From an uncultured Eubacterium sp. (GTDB lineage Bacteria; Bacillota; Clostridia; Lachnospirales; Lachnospiraceae): a stretch of DNA of 22,481 nt. The notes below the pieces were generated by a model. The model was not told the DNA's origin. It ran no database searches and saw nothing but the letters and a program-made list of their open reading frames with translations. A program made the translations under genes and the position numbers. The stretch spans positions 1 through 22,481 of the forward strand of contig CAJUBQ010000075.1 of NCBI GenBank assembly GCA_910584595.1. The letters run 5' to 3'. Numbering within the stretch: position 1 is the stretch's first letter; each line of letters opens with the position of its first letter. Positions 15,678 to 22,481 of the stretch are shown piece after piece.

Positions 15678-16576
15678 GGCTCTCCTCCAAATAACTCCAT
15701 CACACGATTCATAACATTCCCATCTGCCGGAGCTTCCTCCAGCTTCTCACAGGTACCATCTTCTTTGATCCTGTCCAAATGAAACTTAACCTCTTCTGTA
15801 TCCAGTCCCTTTTCGATAACAAAATATCCAAACTGCTCTGTCAGCGGGTTCCAGACAATATAAAGCTCTCTGCAATTCGTCTGATACAAAAATTTTGACG
15901 GAGCAATGATCTGTATAATACTTAAGTCATCTCGAACGCTCAGCTCCATCATTTCAAAACTATCCTTCGTATAAGGATATTGTCCGGCTTGTCCGACCTC
16001 AATGTACGGCGCTTTATAAAGATCACATAACACTTCTTCATTCAGGTTCTGGATAAATTCCATCTTCTGTGCAAACAGCTTTTCCGGAATCTGATGAAAT
16101 TCCACATTGTGACGAACAACCATGCGAAAATCATCCGTTTTTACGGAATACGCTTTTGGCGCCTGTTTTGCACTCTGCTCCACTTTGCGGCTTAACTCCA
16201 ACATTTGTGATTTTAACATTAAATTATCCGAAAACGGATTCAACGCGATTCCCTGCACAAGCGACGGATGATCCAACAACATAGATACGCACTGTTTATA
16301 CTGTATTTTCAGCATACCCTGATATTTCTGATTCTGCGGAAATTTCTTCATAGAGGTAAATGCCGGCATATACATATCGCCTTCTGCATTTTTAATAATA
16401 TACGGCTGAAAACCTCCCTGTTTTTGTTTTTGCACTGCCATTGCCGGTACAAACAGCTTTGTCTCCTGTATTGCATACACAAGCTGCACCAGATGTTCCT
16501 TATCCTGATCCTTCATATATTCCTGCATTGCTTCTTCTAATCTGGTATTGTCGATGTCATTCATTTTCACACTCAT
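15674..16576 (-). CDS. SseB-family protein
   Basis: A 300-residue soluble protein. The region from TKLFVPAMAV through DMYMPAFTSMKKFPQ matches the SseB N-terminal domain, and the next ~150 residues are less conserved. SseB-like proteins in Firmicutes have no established biochemical role; the name comes from E. coli rhodanese-enhancing SseB. No catalytic motif is visible. It is the first gene of the operon with the HD hydrolase and rsmF, and its TGA overlaps the next start. The ribosome site is weak (AAAGGA is 14 nt before the ATG), so a start at Met5 is possible. Its promoter region is divergent from the flavin reductase gene. Confidence 0.78.
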   Translation of the reverse strand: MSVKMNDIDNTRLEEAMQEYMKDQDKEHLVQLVYAIQETKLFVPAMAVQKQKQGGFQPYIIKNAEGDMYMPAFTSMKKFPQNQKYQGMLKIQYKQCVSMLLDHPSLVQGIALNPFSDNLMLKSQMLELSRKVEQSAKQAPKAYSVKTDDFRMVVRHNVEFHQIPEKLFAQKMEFIQNLNEEVLCDLYKAPYIEVGQAGQYPYTKDSFEMMELSVRDDLSIIQIIAPSKFLYQTNCRELYIVWNPLTEQFGYFVIEKGLDTEEVKFHLDRIKEDGTCEKLEEAPADGNVMNRVMELFGGEP

Positions 16577-16630
16577 TGTCCACTCTCATTTCCTTTAGTA
16601 TTTTGCAACGGGCCAATAGAACCTGTCTGT

Positions 16631-16659
16631 ATTCTATCGCATTCCTTGCCGTTTTTCCA
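16631..16659 (-). promoter_or_regulatory. Promoter of the sseB-HD-rsmF operon
   Basis: On the minus strand, TGGAAA (16654-16659), a 17-bp spacer and TAGAAT (16631-16636) place the start about 48 nt before the sseB-like ATG. The -35 matches 4 of 6 and the -10 5 of 6. A TG dinucleotide just upstream of the -10 may help. Confidence 0.5.
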
Positions 16660-16711
16660 GTTATTTTTACAGTTATTTTCAGAAAAAAAGTTCACAAAAA
16701 TAATCCGGATA

Positions 16712-16740
16712 TTGTCTTTTTTCCAGCAAAAGGTTATAAT
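16712..16740 (+). promoter_or_regulatory. Promoter of flavin reductase-deoD
   Basis: TTGTCT (16712-16717), a 17-bp spacer and a perfect TATAAT (16735-16740) lie about 43 bp before the flavin reductase ATG on plus. It diverges from the sseB promoter about 50 bp away. Confidence 0.7.
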
Positions 16741-16782
16741 AGGTTGGGAATGCTGATAATTTATTTGAAGGGAGAAAACAAA

Positions 16783-17289
16783 ATGCATACATTTCAACCT
16801 TATCCAATCGATCTGATTGAATTTGATCCATTTACAAAAATAGGAAAAGAATGGATGCTGATCACAGCCAAAGAAGGAGACAAAGTAAATGCTATGACAG
16901 CCAGCTGGGGCGGCGTTGGCGTTCTCTGGGGCAAAAATACCGCATTCATCTTTGTAAGAGAAAGCCGTTTTACAAAAGAACTGATCGATCAAAGCGATCA
17001 CTTTTCACTTACTTTTTTTGACAGCAGCTATAAATCTGCGATGAAATATTTCGGCATGGTTTCCGGACGTACAGAAGATAAAATCAAAGCAGCCAAAATG
17101 AATGTAAATTATTTTGAGGAAATTCCATTTATCGATGAAGGCAATTTTGTCATCTGCTGCAAGAAAATGTCCGCAACACCAATACTGCCTGAACACTTTT
17201 TAGATTCTGAAATTCAGGAAAAATGGTATGCGGATGGCGATCTGCATACGATGTACGTAGGCGAAATCGTACAGATTTTAGCAAGATAA
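16783..17289 (+). CDS. Flavin reductase-like FMN-binding protein
   Basis: A 168-residue protein of the flavin reductase/FMN-binding split-barrel family. The segment MTASWGGVGVLWGKNTAFIF with VRESRFTKELI is the flavin-binding part, and HFSLTFFD and the following KSAMKYFGMVSGR region are typical of the Firmicute members. It likely binds FMN and reduces it or another small acceptor with NAD(P)H; the physiological partner is unknown. The open frame extends upstream to 16441, but that part lies in the divergent promoter and the opposite gene. The ATG at 16783 is preceded by GAAGGGAG at ~8 nt and by a promoter at 16712-16740. deoD follows after 22 bp, so the two form an operon. Confidence 0.88.
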   Translation: MHTFQPYPIDLIEFDPFTKIGKEWMLITAKEGDKVNAMTASWGGVGVLWGKNTAFIFVRESRFTKELIDQSDHFSLTFFDSSYKSAMKYFGMVSGRTEDKIKAAKMNVNYFEEIPFIDEGNFVICCKKMSATPILPEHFLDSEIQEKWYADGDLHTMYVGEIVQILAR

Positions 17290-17311
17290 AATAAAAACAG
17301 GAGGTCATACT

Positions 17312-18028
17312 ATGTCCAATGCACCGATACCAACTCCGCACATTAGTGCGAAGGCCAATGATTTTGCAAAAACAGTTCTGATGCCGGGTGATCCGCTTCG
17401 TGCAAAATATATCGCAGATACCTATCTGGAACAGCCAAAACAGGTAACTGCTGTCCGCAATATGCTCGGATATACCGGTACATACAAAGGAAAAGAGATT
17501 TCTGTCATGGGCTCCGGCATGGGAATACCATCGATCGGCATCTATTCTTATGAACTGTTCCATTTTTATGACGTAGACAATATTATACGCATCGGCTCTG
17601 CCGGAGGCTTACAGGATCATCTAAAGCTGATGGATGTCGTCGTTGCCATGGGTGCATGCACCAATTCCAACTATGCTGCGCAGTATGGCCTTCCGGGAAC
17701 CTTTGCGCCAACTGCAGATTACGGCCTGATGAGCCGCGCCATCGAAGCCGCAAAGGCACAGGGTACAAACGTGGTCGTTGGAAATGTATTGTCCTCAGAC
17801 GTTTTTTATAACGCTGACAAAAACGCGAATGACCTGTGGAAATCTATGGGAGTTCTGGCCGTAGAAATGGAAGCTGCCGCTTTATACATGAACGCCGCGA
17901 AAGCAGGAAAAAAAGCGCTTTGTCTGCTCACGATTTCTGACCACATTTATACGGGTGAAGAATTAAGCGCCGAAGACCGGCAGCTCGGTTTTGGAAAAAT
18001 GATGGAAATTGCACTGGAGCTTGCGTAA
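17312..18028 (+). CDS. deoD: Purine nucleoside phosphorylase, DeoD type
   Basis: Cleaves purine (deoxy)nucleosides with phosphate to give base and (deoxy)ribose-1-phosphate, in purine salvage. The 238 residues match the trimeric/hexameric bacterial DeoD size. Recognisable segments are VLMPGDPLRAKYIA (phosphate site), GSGMGIPSIGIYSYEL, IIRIGSAGG, VEMEAAALYMNA (ribose/base site) and TISDHI with the catalytic Asp. AGGAGGTCATACT precedes the ATG. It is cotranscribed with the flavin reductase gene and faces purB, convergently. A weak terminator-like hairpin follows. Confidence 0.96.
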   Translation: MSNAPIPTPHISAKANDFAKTVLMPGDPLRAKYIADTYLEQPKQVTAVRNMLGYTGTYKGKEISVMGSGMGIPSIGIYSYELFHFYDVDNIIRIGSAGGLQDHLKLMDVVVAMGACTNSNYAAQYGLPGTFAPTADYGLMSRAIEAAKAQGTNVVVGNVLSSDVFYNADKNANDLWKSMGVLAVEMEAAALYMNAAKAGKKALCLLTISDHIYTGEELSAEDRQLGFGKMMEIALELA

Positions 18029-18041
18029 TCATTTCTATGTT

Positions 18042-18063
18042 ATTTCCGCATGGAAATCGTTTT
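18042..18063 (+). terminator. Possible terminator of deoD
   Basis: ATTTCC (18042-18047), loop GCAT and GGAAAT (18052-18057) form a short stem followed by CGTTTT, 13 nt after the deoD stop. The stem is only 6 bp and AT-rich. A competing 9-bp pair, ATGTTATTT (18037-18045) with AAATAACAT (18078-18086), also exists. Confidence 0.4.
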
Positions 18064-18089
18064 AAAATATCATAAACAAATAACATAAA

Positions 18090-18127
18090 CCCGGGGCTAC
18101 AACGGCCATAATGACCTGTCCCCCGGG
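18090..18127 (-). terminator. GC-rich hairpin, possible purB terminator
   Basis: CCCGGGG (18090-18096) pairs perfectly with CCCCGGG (18121-18127) around a 24-nt loop. On minus, the stem is followed by TTTATGTTATTTGTTT, which suits termination of purB. On plus there is no U-tract. Confidence 0.45.
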
Positions 18128-18139
18128 AACATGGAAAAT

Positions 18140-18198
18140 CTGGTATAACCTAATTCAGACCAGCCAAACGTGTGCTTTTTACAATTGGGTTATACCAG
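18140..18198. repeat. 16-bp inverted repeat between convergent deoD and purB
   Basis: CTGGTATAACCTAATT (18140-18155) and AATTGGGTTATACCAG (18183-18198) are complementary at 15 of 16 positions; the exception is a U-G pair in plus-strand RNA. The 27-nt spacer has no obvious structure. Each arm also contains GGTATAACC or its complement, itself nearly palindromic and similar to GntR-family half-sites. No flanking duplication was found. Confidence 0.55.
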
Positions 18199-18213
18199 TT
18201 ATTTCAAACTTAT

Positions 18214-19674
18214 TTATACATGAATCTCTGCCTTCATACCTAATATTTCTCTGTTTTTTTCCAGCACAGGTTCCACTACGTCTTTTAAAAACTTTTCCAC
18301 CTGCAGCGGCGCTCGTCCTACATATTTTGCAGGATCCATCCCTGCCTGCAGTTCTTCGATAGAGAGCTGAAAAGCCTCGTCCGCAGCAATCAGTTCCAGC
18401 AGATTATTATCCAGCCCTCGTTTTTTTACGTTCTCCCCAGCTTCCATCGAAAGCTGACGGATGCGTTCATGCAATTCCTGACGGCTGCCGCCCTTTTTCA
18501 CTGCATCCATCATAATATTTTCTGTCGCCATAAACGGCAGCTCCGCCATCAGATGTTTCGTAATTACCTTGTCATACACAACAAGCCCGTCTACAACGTT
18601 CAGACACAAATCCAAAATACCATCTACAGCCAGAAAACCTTCCGGTATCGACAGCCGTTTATTCGCAGAATCATCCAACGTACGCTCAAACCACTGCACT
18701 GCAGAAGTTATGGCCGGATTCAGCGCATCGATCATAACATACCGGGACAATGATGCAATTCGTTCGCTGCGCATCGGATTTCTTTTATAAGCCATTGCAG
18801 ATGAACCGATCTGATGTTTCTCAAAAGGTTCCTCAATCTCCTTTAAATGCTGCAGCAGGCGGATATCATTGGACATCTTGTGCGCACTGGCTGCAATACC
18901 GGAAAGCACGTTTGCAACTCTTGTATCCACTTTTCTGGAATAGGTCTGCCCGGACACCGGATAGCAATGTGCAAATCCCATCTTCTCAGCAATCATTGGG
19001 TCAATCTTATCAATTGTTTCCTGATCGCCTGAAAATAGTTCCTGAAAGCTCGCCTGCGTTCCGGTCGTTCCCTTCGAACCAAGCAGCTTCATCGTCAAAA
19101 TCACATAATCCACATCTTCCAAATCCATCAAAAATTCCTGCAGCCACAGAGAAGCCCGCTTGCCCACTGTCGTCGGCTGCGCCGGCTGAAAATGGGTAAA
19201 CGCAAGCGTCGGCAGACTTTTATACGTATCTGCAAACTCTGCCAGTTTCGCAATCACATTCAATAATTTTCTGCGCACGAGCTTTAGCGCCTCTGACATG
19301 ATAATAATATCTGTATTATCTCCAACATAACAGGATGTAGCCCCAAGATGAATAATCCCGGCAGCTTTCGGACACTGCAGCCCATACGCATAGACATGGC
19401 TCATGACATCATGACGCACTTCTTTTTCCCGTTTCACTGCATCTTCATAATTAATATCTTGTGCATGAGCTTTCAGCTCGTCAATCATTTCCTGCGTAAT
19501 GACCGGTTCACCGTTTTCTCCTTTCAGGCCCAGTTCCATCTCTGTTTCTGCCAGCGCAATCCACAATCTTCTCCACGTACGGAACTTCTTGTCCTGCGAA
19601 AAAATATACTGCATTTCTTTGCTGGCATACCGTTCAGATAATGGACTGCTGTATCTGCTTGTATCTGCTGCCAT
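18214..19674 (-). CDS. purB: Adenylosuccinate lyase
   Basis: Catalyses two fumarate-releasing steps: SAICAR to AICAR and adenylosuccinate to AMP. The 486-residue length matches the long form found in Clostridia and animals. The superfamily signature GSSAMAYKRNPMRSERI contains the flexible loop with the catalytic serine. HLGATSCYVGDNTD, THFQPAQPTTVGKR and GSKGTTGTQASF are the other active-site segments. AGAGGAGCATATAG precedes the ATG. It is third in the purC-purF-purB operon, 47 bp after purF, and its end faces deoD. Confidence 0.96.
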   Translation of the reverse strand: MAADTSRYSSPLSERYASKEMQYIFSQDKKFRTWRRLWIALAETEMELGLKGENGEPVITQEMIDELKAHAQDINYEDAVKREKEVRHDVMSHVYAYGLQCPKAAGIIHLGATSCYVGDNTDIIIMSEALKLVRRKLLNVIAKLAEFADTYKSLPTLAFTHFQPAQPTTVGKRASLWLQEFLMDLEDVDYVILTMKLLGSKGTTGTQASFQELFSGDQETIDKIDPMIAEKMGFAHCYPVSGQTYSRKVDTRVANVLSGIAASAHKMSNDIRLLQHLKEIEEPFEKHQIGSSAMAYKRNPMRSERIASLSRYVMIDALNPAITSAVQWFERTLDDSANKRLSIPEGFLAVDGILDLCLNVVDGLVVYDKVITKHLMAELPFMATENIMMDAVKKGGSRQELHERIRQLSMEAGENVKKRGLDNNLLELIAADEAFQLSIEELQAGMDPAKYVGRAPLQVEKFLKDVVEPVLEKNREILGMKAEIHV

Positions 19675-19721
19675 CTATATGCTCCTCTCTTTTTACCACT
19701 ATCGATATTAATACCTCACTA

Positions 19722-21182
19722 TTATTTGATGCGGTCATAATAATCTCCGCGGATATCTTCCTTTGGCGGTTCCATCGGATATTTCCCGGTAAAGCAGCCT
19801 TTGCAAATCGAAAGCCCGTCTACCATCTGCTCCAAACGCTCTTCTTTTAAATAGCCAAGACTGTCTGCTCCGATGACATCCCGTATTTCCTCGATTGTCC
19901 GGTTATACGCGATAAGCTGCTCACGTTCCGGAATATCTGTGCCAAAATAACACGGCCATAAAAATGGCGGCGAACTAATGCGCACATGCACTTCGGCGGC
20001 GCCCGCTTCTTTGAGCATAGATACAATCCTGCCTGATGTCGTTCCCCGGACAATGGAATCATCGATCATAATAATCCGCCTGCCATTGACCGCTTCTTTA
20101 ATTGCATTCAGCTTTACACGTACGCCATCTGCCCGAAAAGACTGCTTCGGTTTAATAAAGGTTCTGCCGACGTAGCTGTTTTTCATAAACGCAACCCCAT
20201 AAGGAATCCCTGACTGCATCGAATAGCCAAGCGCTGCCGCGTTCCCGGACTCCGGTACACCTACCACCAAATCCGCTTCTACCGGAGAATCCATCGCCAG
20301 AAACCGACCAGCATTAATTCTGGAATTATATACACTCACACCGTCAATCTGGCTGTCCGGTCTTGCAAAATAAATATACTCAAAAATACACCTTCCAACC
20401 TTTTCCTCTGGCTGACAAAGCGTCCGGTCAGACTGAATGCCCGCTTCCGGCGTAATCGTAACGACTTCGCCCGGCAGCACGTCCCGGATATATTCTGCGC
20501 CAATCGTCTCTAACGCACATGTCTCAGATGCCAGAAAATATGACTGGTCCCGTCTGCCAATGCAAAGCGGCTTAAATCCAAACGGATCTCTTGCCCCGAT
20601 TAGCTTGCGCGGGCTCATCACAACGAGCGCATAAGCTCCCTGAATCTTTCTCGCCGCACGCACAACGGCTTCTTCTACAGTTCTGGAATGCAGGCGTTCT
20701 CTTGCAATATGATAGGCAATTACTTCCGAATCAATCGTCGTCTGAAAAATGGCTCCTGTATACTCCAGTTCCCGCCGCAGCTCCGCTGCGTTAATCAGAT
20801 TTCCATTATGAGCCACGCCCAGCGTGCCTTTTACATAATTAATAACAAGCGGCTGCGCATTTTCCCTCGTAGAAGCTCCCGCAGTCGAGTAACGGACATG
20901 TCCGACGCCAATATCACCTTTCAGACTGCCAAGATTTTCAGGATTAAACACCTCGTTCACCAGCCCCATATCTTTATGGGAATCCACTTTTCTTTGCTGG
21001 CTCCTTGTATCACTGACCGCAATCCCGCAGCTTTCCTGCCCTCTGTGCTGCAGTGCAAACAGTCCATAATAAATATCCGACGCAACATCCCTGCCTTCAA
21101 AATCATAAACGCCTATAACGCCGCACTCTTCACCAGGCTTGTCCAAATTTAAACGTTCCTGTTCCAAATAATGATACCCCAT
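19722..21182 (-). CDS. purF: Amidophosphoribosyltransferase
   Basis: First committed step of purine synthesis: PRPP plus glutamine gives phosphoribosylamine. It is an N-terminal-nucleophile amidotransferase; cleavage after the 19-residue propeptide (ending DKPGEE) would expose C20 of CGVIGVYDFEG. The PRPP loop is IIMIDDSIVRGTTSGR. Four Cys expected to hold a 4Fe-4S cluster, as in the B. subtilis enzyme, are present in GRCIFEY, WPCYFGTD and ICKGC, so it is the oxygen-sensitive, AMP/GMP-regulated type. GAGGG lies before the ATG. It is 53 bp after purC and 47 bp before purB in one operon. Confidence 0.96.
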   Translation of the reverse strand: MGYHYLEQERLNLDKPGEECGVIGVYDFEGRDVASDIYYGLFALQHRGQESCGIAVSDTRSQQRKVDSHKDMGLVNEVFNPENLGSLKGDIGVGHVRYSTAGASTRENAQPLVINYVKGTLGVAHNGNLINAAELRRELEYTGAIFQTTIDSEVIAYHIARERLHSRTVEEAVVRAARKIQGAYALVVMSPRKLIGARDPFGFKPLCIGRRDQSYFLASETCALETIGAEYIRDVLPGEVVTITPEAGIQSDRTLCQPEEKVGRCIFEYIYFARPDSQIDGVSVYNSRINAGRFLAMDSPVEADLVVGVPESGNAAALGYSMQSGIPYGVAFMKNSYVGRTFIKPKQSFRADGVRVKLNAIKEAVNGRRIIMIDDSIVRGTTSGRIVSMLKEAGAAEVHVRISSPPFLWPCYFGTDIPEREQLIAYNRTIEEIRDVIGADSLGYLKEERLEQMVDGLSICKGCFTGKYPMEPPKEDIRGDYYDRIK

Positions 21183-21235
21183 ACAAATCCCTCATTCATA
21201 AAATATGCTGACGACAAATCATTTTTTAACCGATA

Positions 21236-22108
21236 CTAGCATGTCTTACCTGTCAGTAATGTATACGCTTCCCGATATTTTGCAGCTGTTTTCTCTACAA
21301 CTTCCTCCGGCAATACTCCGTCATTGTCTGTATTCTGTTTTAACCAGTCTCTTACAAACTGCTTATCAAAAGACGGCTGGCTCTGCCCCGGCTGATAACC
21401 TTCCAGCGGCCAAAATCTGGAACTGTCCGGCGTCAGCATCTCATCTCCCAGCGTCACCGTTCCATTCTCATCCAGTCCGAATTCGAACTTCGTATCTGCT
21501 ATAATTATATTTTTAGAAAGCGCATACGCCGCACACTTTTTATACAGTGCAATCGTATAGTCCCGAATCTGAGCAGCATAAGCCTCTCCTTTTCCCGGGA
21601 ACTGCTGTTCCAGAATATTTACACTTTCTTCAAATGAAATATGCTCATCATGATCGCCCAAATCCGCCTTCGTCGTTGGCGTATAGATCGGTTCCGGCAG
21701 CTTATCAGATTCTTTCAGCCCCTCCGGCAGCCGAATTCCACAGACCGTTCCATTCTTCTGATAGCTTTCCCATCCGCTGCCTGTAATATAACCACGCACA
21801 ATACATTCAATCGGAAGCATCGTAAGCTTTTTACACTTCATGCTTCTGCCTTCAAATTCTTCTGTCCGAAAAAATTCAGGCATATCCGCCGCGTCTGTCG
21901 AAAGCATATGGTTCGGAACAATACGGTTCGTTTCATTAAACCAAAAACTGGACATTTTCGTCAATACAGCTCCTTTATCCGGAATGCTGTTTTTCAAAAT
22001 ATTGTCAAATGCAGAGATCCGATCAGTAGCAACAATAATCAGGTTGTCTCCATTGTCATATACCTGGCGTACTTTGCCTTCTTTCATTGGTTTAAATTGT
22101 GTAATCAT
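21236..22108 (-). CDS. purC: SAICAR synthetase
   Basis: Phosphoribosylaminoimidazole-succinocarboxamide synthase: ATP-dependent joining of CAIR and aspartate. The 290-residue length is the long (yeast-like) form. Recognisable segments are EGKVRQVYDNGDNLIIVATDR split by the nucleotide loop, DRISAFDNIL, IECIVRGYITGSGWE and IIADTKFEFGLDENG. GGAGGATGAATC precedes the ATG. It is first in the operon with purF and purB, under the promoter at 22155-22183. No purine riboswitch or PurBox was recognised in the short leader. Confidence 0.96.
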   Translation of the reverse strand: MITQFKPMKEGKVRQVYDNGDNLIIVATDRISAFDNILKNSIPDKGAVLTKMSSFWFNETNRIVPNHMLSTDAADMPEFFRTEEFEGRSMKCKKLTMLPIECIVRGYITGSGWESYQKNGTVCGIRLPEGLKESDKLPEPIYTPTTKADLGDHDEHISFEESVNILEQQFPGKGEAYAAQIRDYTIALYKKCAAYALSKNIIIADTKFEFGLDENGTVTLGDEMLTPDSSRFWPLEGYQPGQSQPSFDKQFVRDWLKQNTDNDGVLPEEVVEKTAAKYREAYTLLTGKTC

Positions 22109-22154
22109 GATTCATCCTCCATGTTTATTCACGTCTAAACTTCGATACACGTGC

Positions 22155-22183
22155 ATTATAATACAATCATCTTATAAAAGCAA
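22155..22183 (-). promoter_or_regulatory. Promoter of purC-purF-purB
   Basis: On the minus strand, TTGCTT (22178-22183), a 17-bp spacer and a perfect TATAAT (22155-22160) predict a start near 22148, giving a ~40-nt leader. It lies just downstream of the tRNA terminator, so the operon is transcribed independently of the tRNAs. Confidence 0.72.
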
Positions 22184-22260
22184 TAAAATGTGAATTGGCA
22201 TACTTGATAAAAAATTGCAAAAACTGAGGTAATAATTGTTAATTTGTTCCTGAAACAATA

Positions 22261-22294
22261 AAAAAATGCCGGAAAACACCTTTTCCAACATTTT
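22261..22294 (-). terminator. Strong terminator of the tRNA operon
   Basis: On minus, AAAATGTTGGAAAA and TTTTCCGGCATTTT form a 14-bp stem (two G-U pairs) with a GGTG loop, continuing into a run of seven T. It lies 20 nt after tRNA-Met. Confidence 0.9.
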
Positions 22295-22314
22295 CTACTC
22301 CCATATAACAATAG

Positions 22315-22388
22315 TAGCGAGAGGGGGACTTGAACCCTCGACACCACGGGTATGAACCGTGTGCTCTAGCCAGCTGAGCTATCTCGCC
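22315..22388 (-). tRNA. tRNA-Met (CAT), elongator
   Basis: Cloverleaf read on minus: acceptor GGCGAGA with TCTCGCT (first pair G-U), D-arm GCTC..GAGC, anticodon stem CACGG/CCGTG with loop TTCATAC, T-loop TTCAAGT, discriminator A. The anticodon stem lacks the three G-C pairs of initiator tRNA, so it is elongator Met; tRNA-Ile2 with lysidine is less likely. CCA is not encoded (ACTA follows). The T-stem GAGGG/CCCCC carries one A-C mismatch. Confidence 0.92.
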
Positions 22389-22403
22389 ATATCTGTATTT
22401 CAA

Positions 22404-22476
22404 TGGGACCTATAGGGCTCGAACCTATGACCCTCTGCTTGTAAGGCAGATGCTCTCCCAGCTGAGCTAAGATCCC
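22404..22476 (-). tRNA. tRNA-Val (TAC)
   Basis: Cloverleaf read on minus: acceptor GGGATCT with AGGTCCC, D-arm GCTC..GAGC, anticodon stem CTGCC..AGCAG region with loop CTTACAA (anticodon TAC), T-loop TTCGAGC, discriminator A. CCA is not encoded. It lies 15 bp upstream of tRNA-Met in the same transcript. Confidence 0.94.
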
Positions 22477-22481
22477 ATTTT

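Noticed and set aside
16441..16782. Long N-terminal extension of the flavin reductase frame
   Set aside because: It runs through the divergent promoters and antisense to the sseB-like gene; the ATG at 16783 has its own ribosome site.
22109..22260. Purine riboswitch or PurBox before purC
   Set aside because: The leader from the predicted start is only about 40 nt and neither the riboswitch core nor paired PurBox sequences were seen.

Overview
The window reads as a chromosomal segment of a low-GC Firmicute, most likely a Lachnospiraceae-type gut Clostridium. The reasons are the AGGAGG-type ribosome sites throughout, the family content (a DUF6106-like protein beside a second-type ClpX, a DUF6320-like zinc-ribbon membrane protein beside a condensation-fold acyltransferase), and tRNA genes without encoded CCA. 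Nearly all genes lie on the minus strand; only a flavin reductase and deoD (16783-18028) lie on plus. Species cannot be settled from sequence alone.

Layout, left to right. (1) 100-2194: clpX and a small DUF6106-like membrane protein, with their own promoter. (2) 2260-5382: a three-gene operon of acyltransferase (HxxxDG), zinc-ribbon membrane protein and HSL-type esterase. (3) 5480-5622: a 143-bp palindromic element with 14-bp terminal inverted repeats and an 8-bp flanking duplication, inserted at the terminator of ilvE. (4) 5673-6781: ilvE with a clear promoter. (5) 6843-11592: an AT-rich, partly decayed operon. In transcription order it holds a BtrH-N-like acyltransferase/peptidase-fold gene broken by one extra A, a nucleotidyltransferase lacking its N-terminus and carrying an in-frame TGA, an intact three-gene ABC exporter, and the last ~35 codons of an acyl-adenylating enzyme. 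(6) 11932-13002: manC. (7) 13262-16659: an SseB-like protein, a two-domain HD hydrolase and an RsmF-type rRNA methyltransferase. (8) 16712-18028: flavin reductase and deoD on plus. (9) 18090-22183: purC-purF-purB, then upstream tRNA-Val and tRNA-Met with a strong terminator.

How the parts work together. purC, purF and purB supply de novo purine synthesis and deoD supplies salvage. The 6.8-11.6 kb region looks like the remains of a small-molecule (NRPS-like) biosynthesis and export locus: the enzymes are broken or lost, but the ABC exporter still has intact frames and ribosome sites. The most novel items are the palindromic mobile element at 5480-5622, the decayed biosynthetic operon, and the fusion of a LacI/periplasmic-binding-type lobe to an HD hydrolase resembling small alarmone hydrolases (14688-15677).
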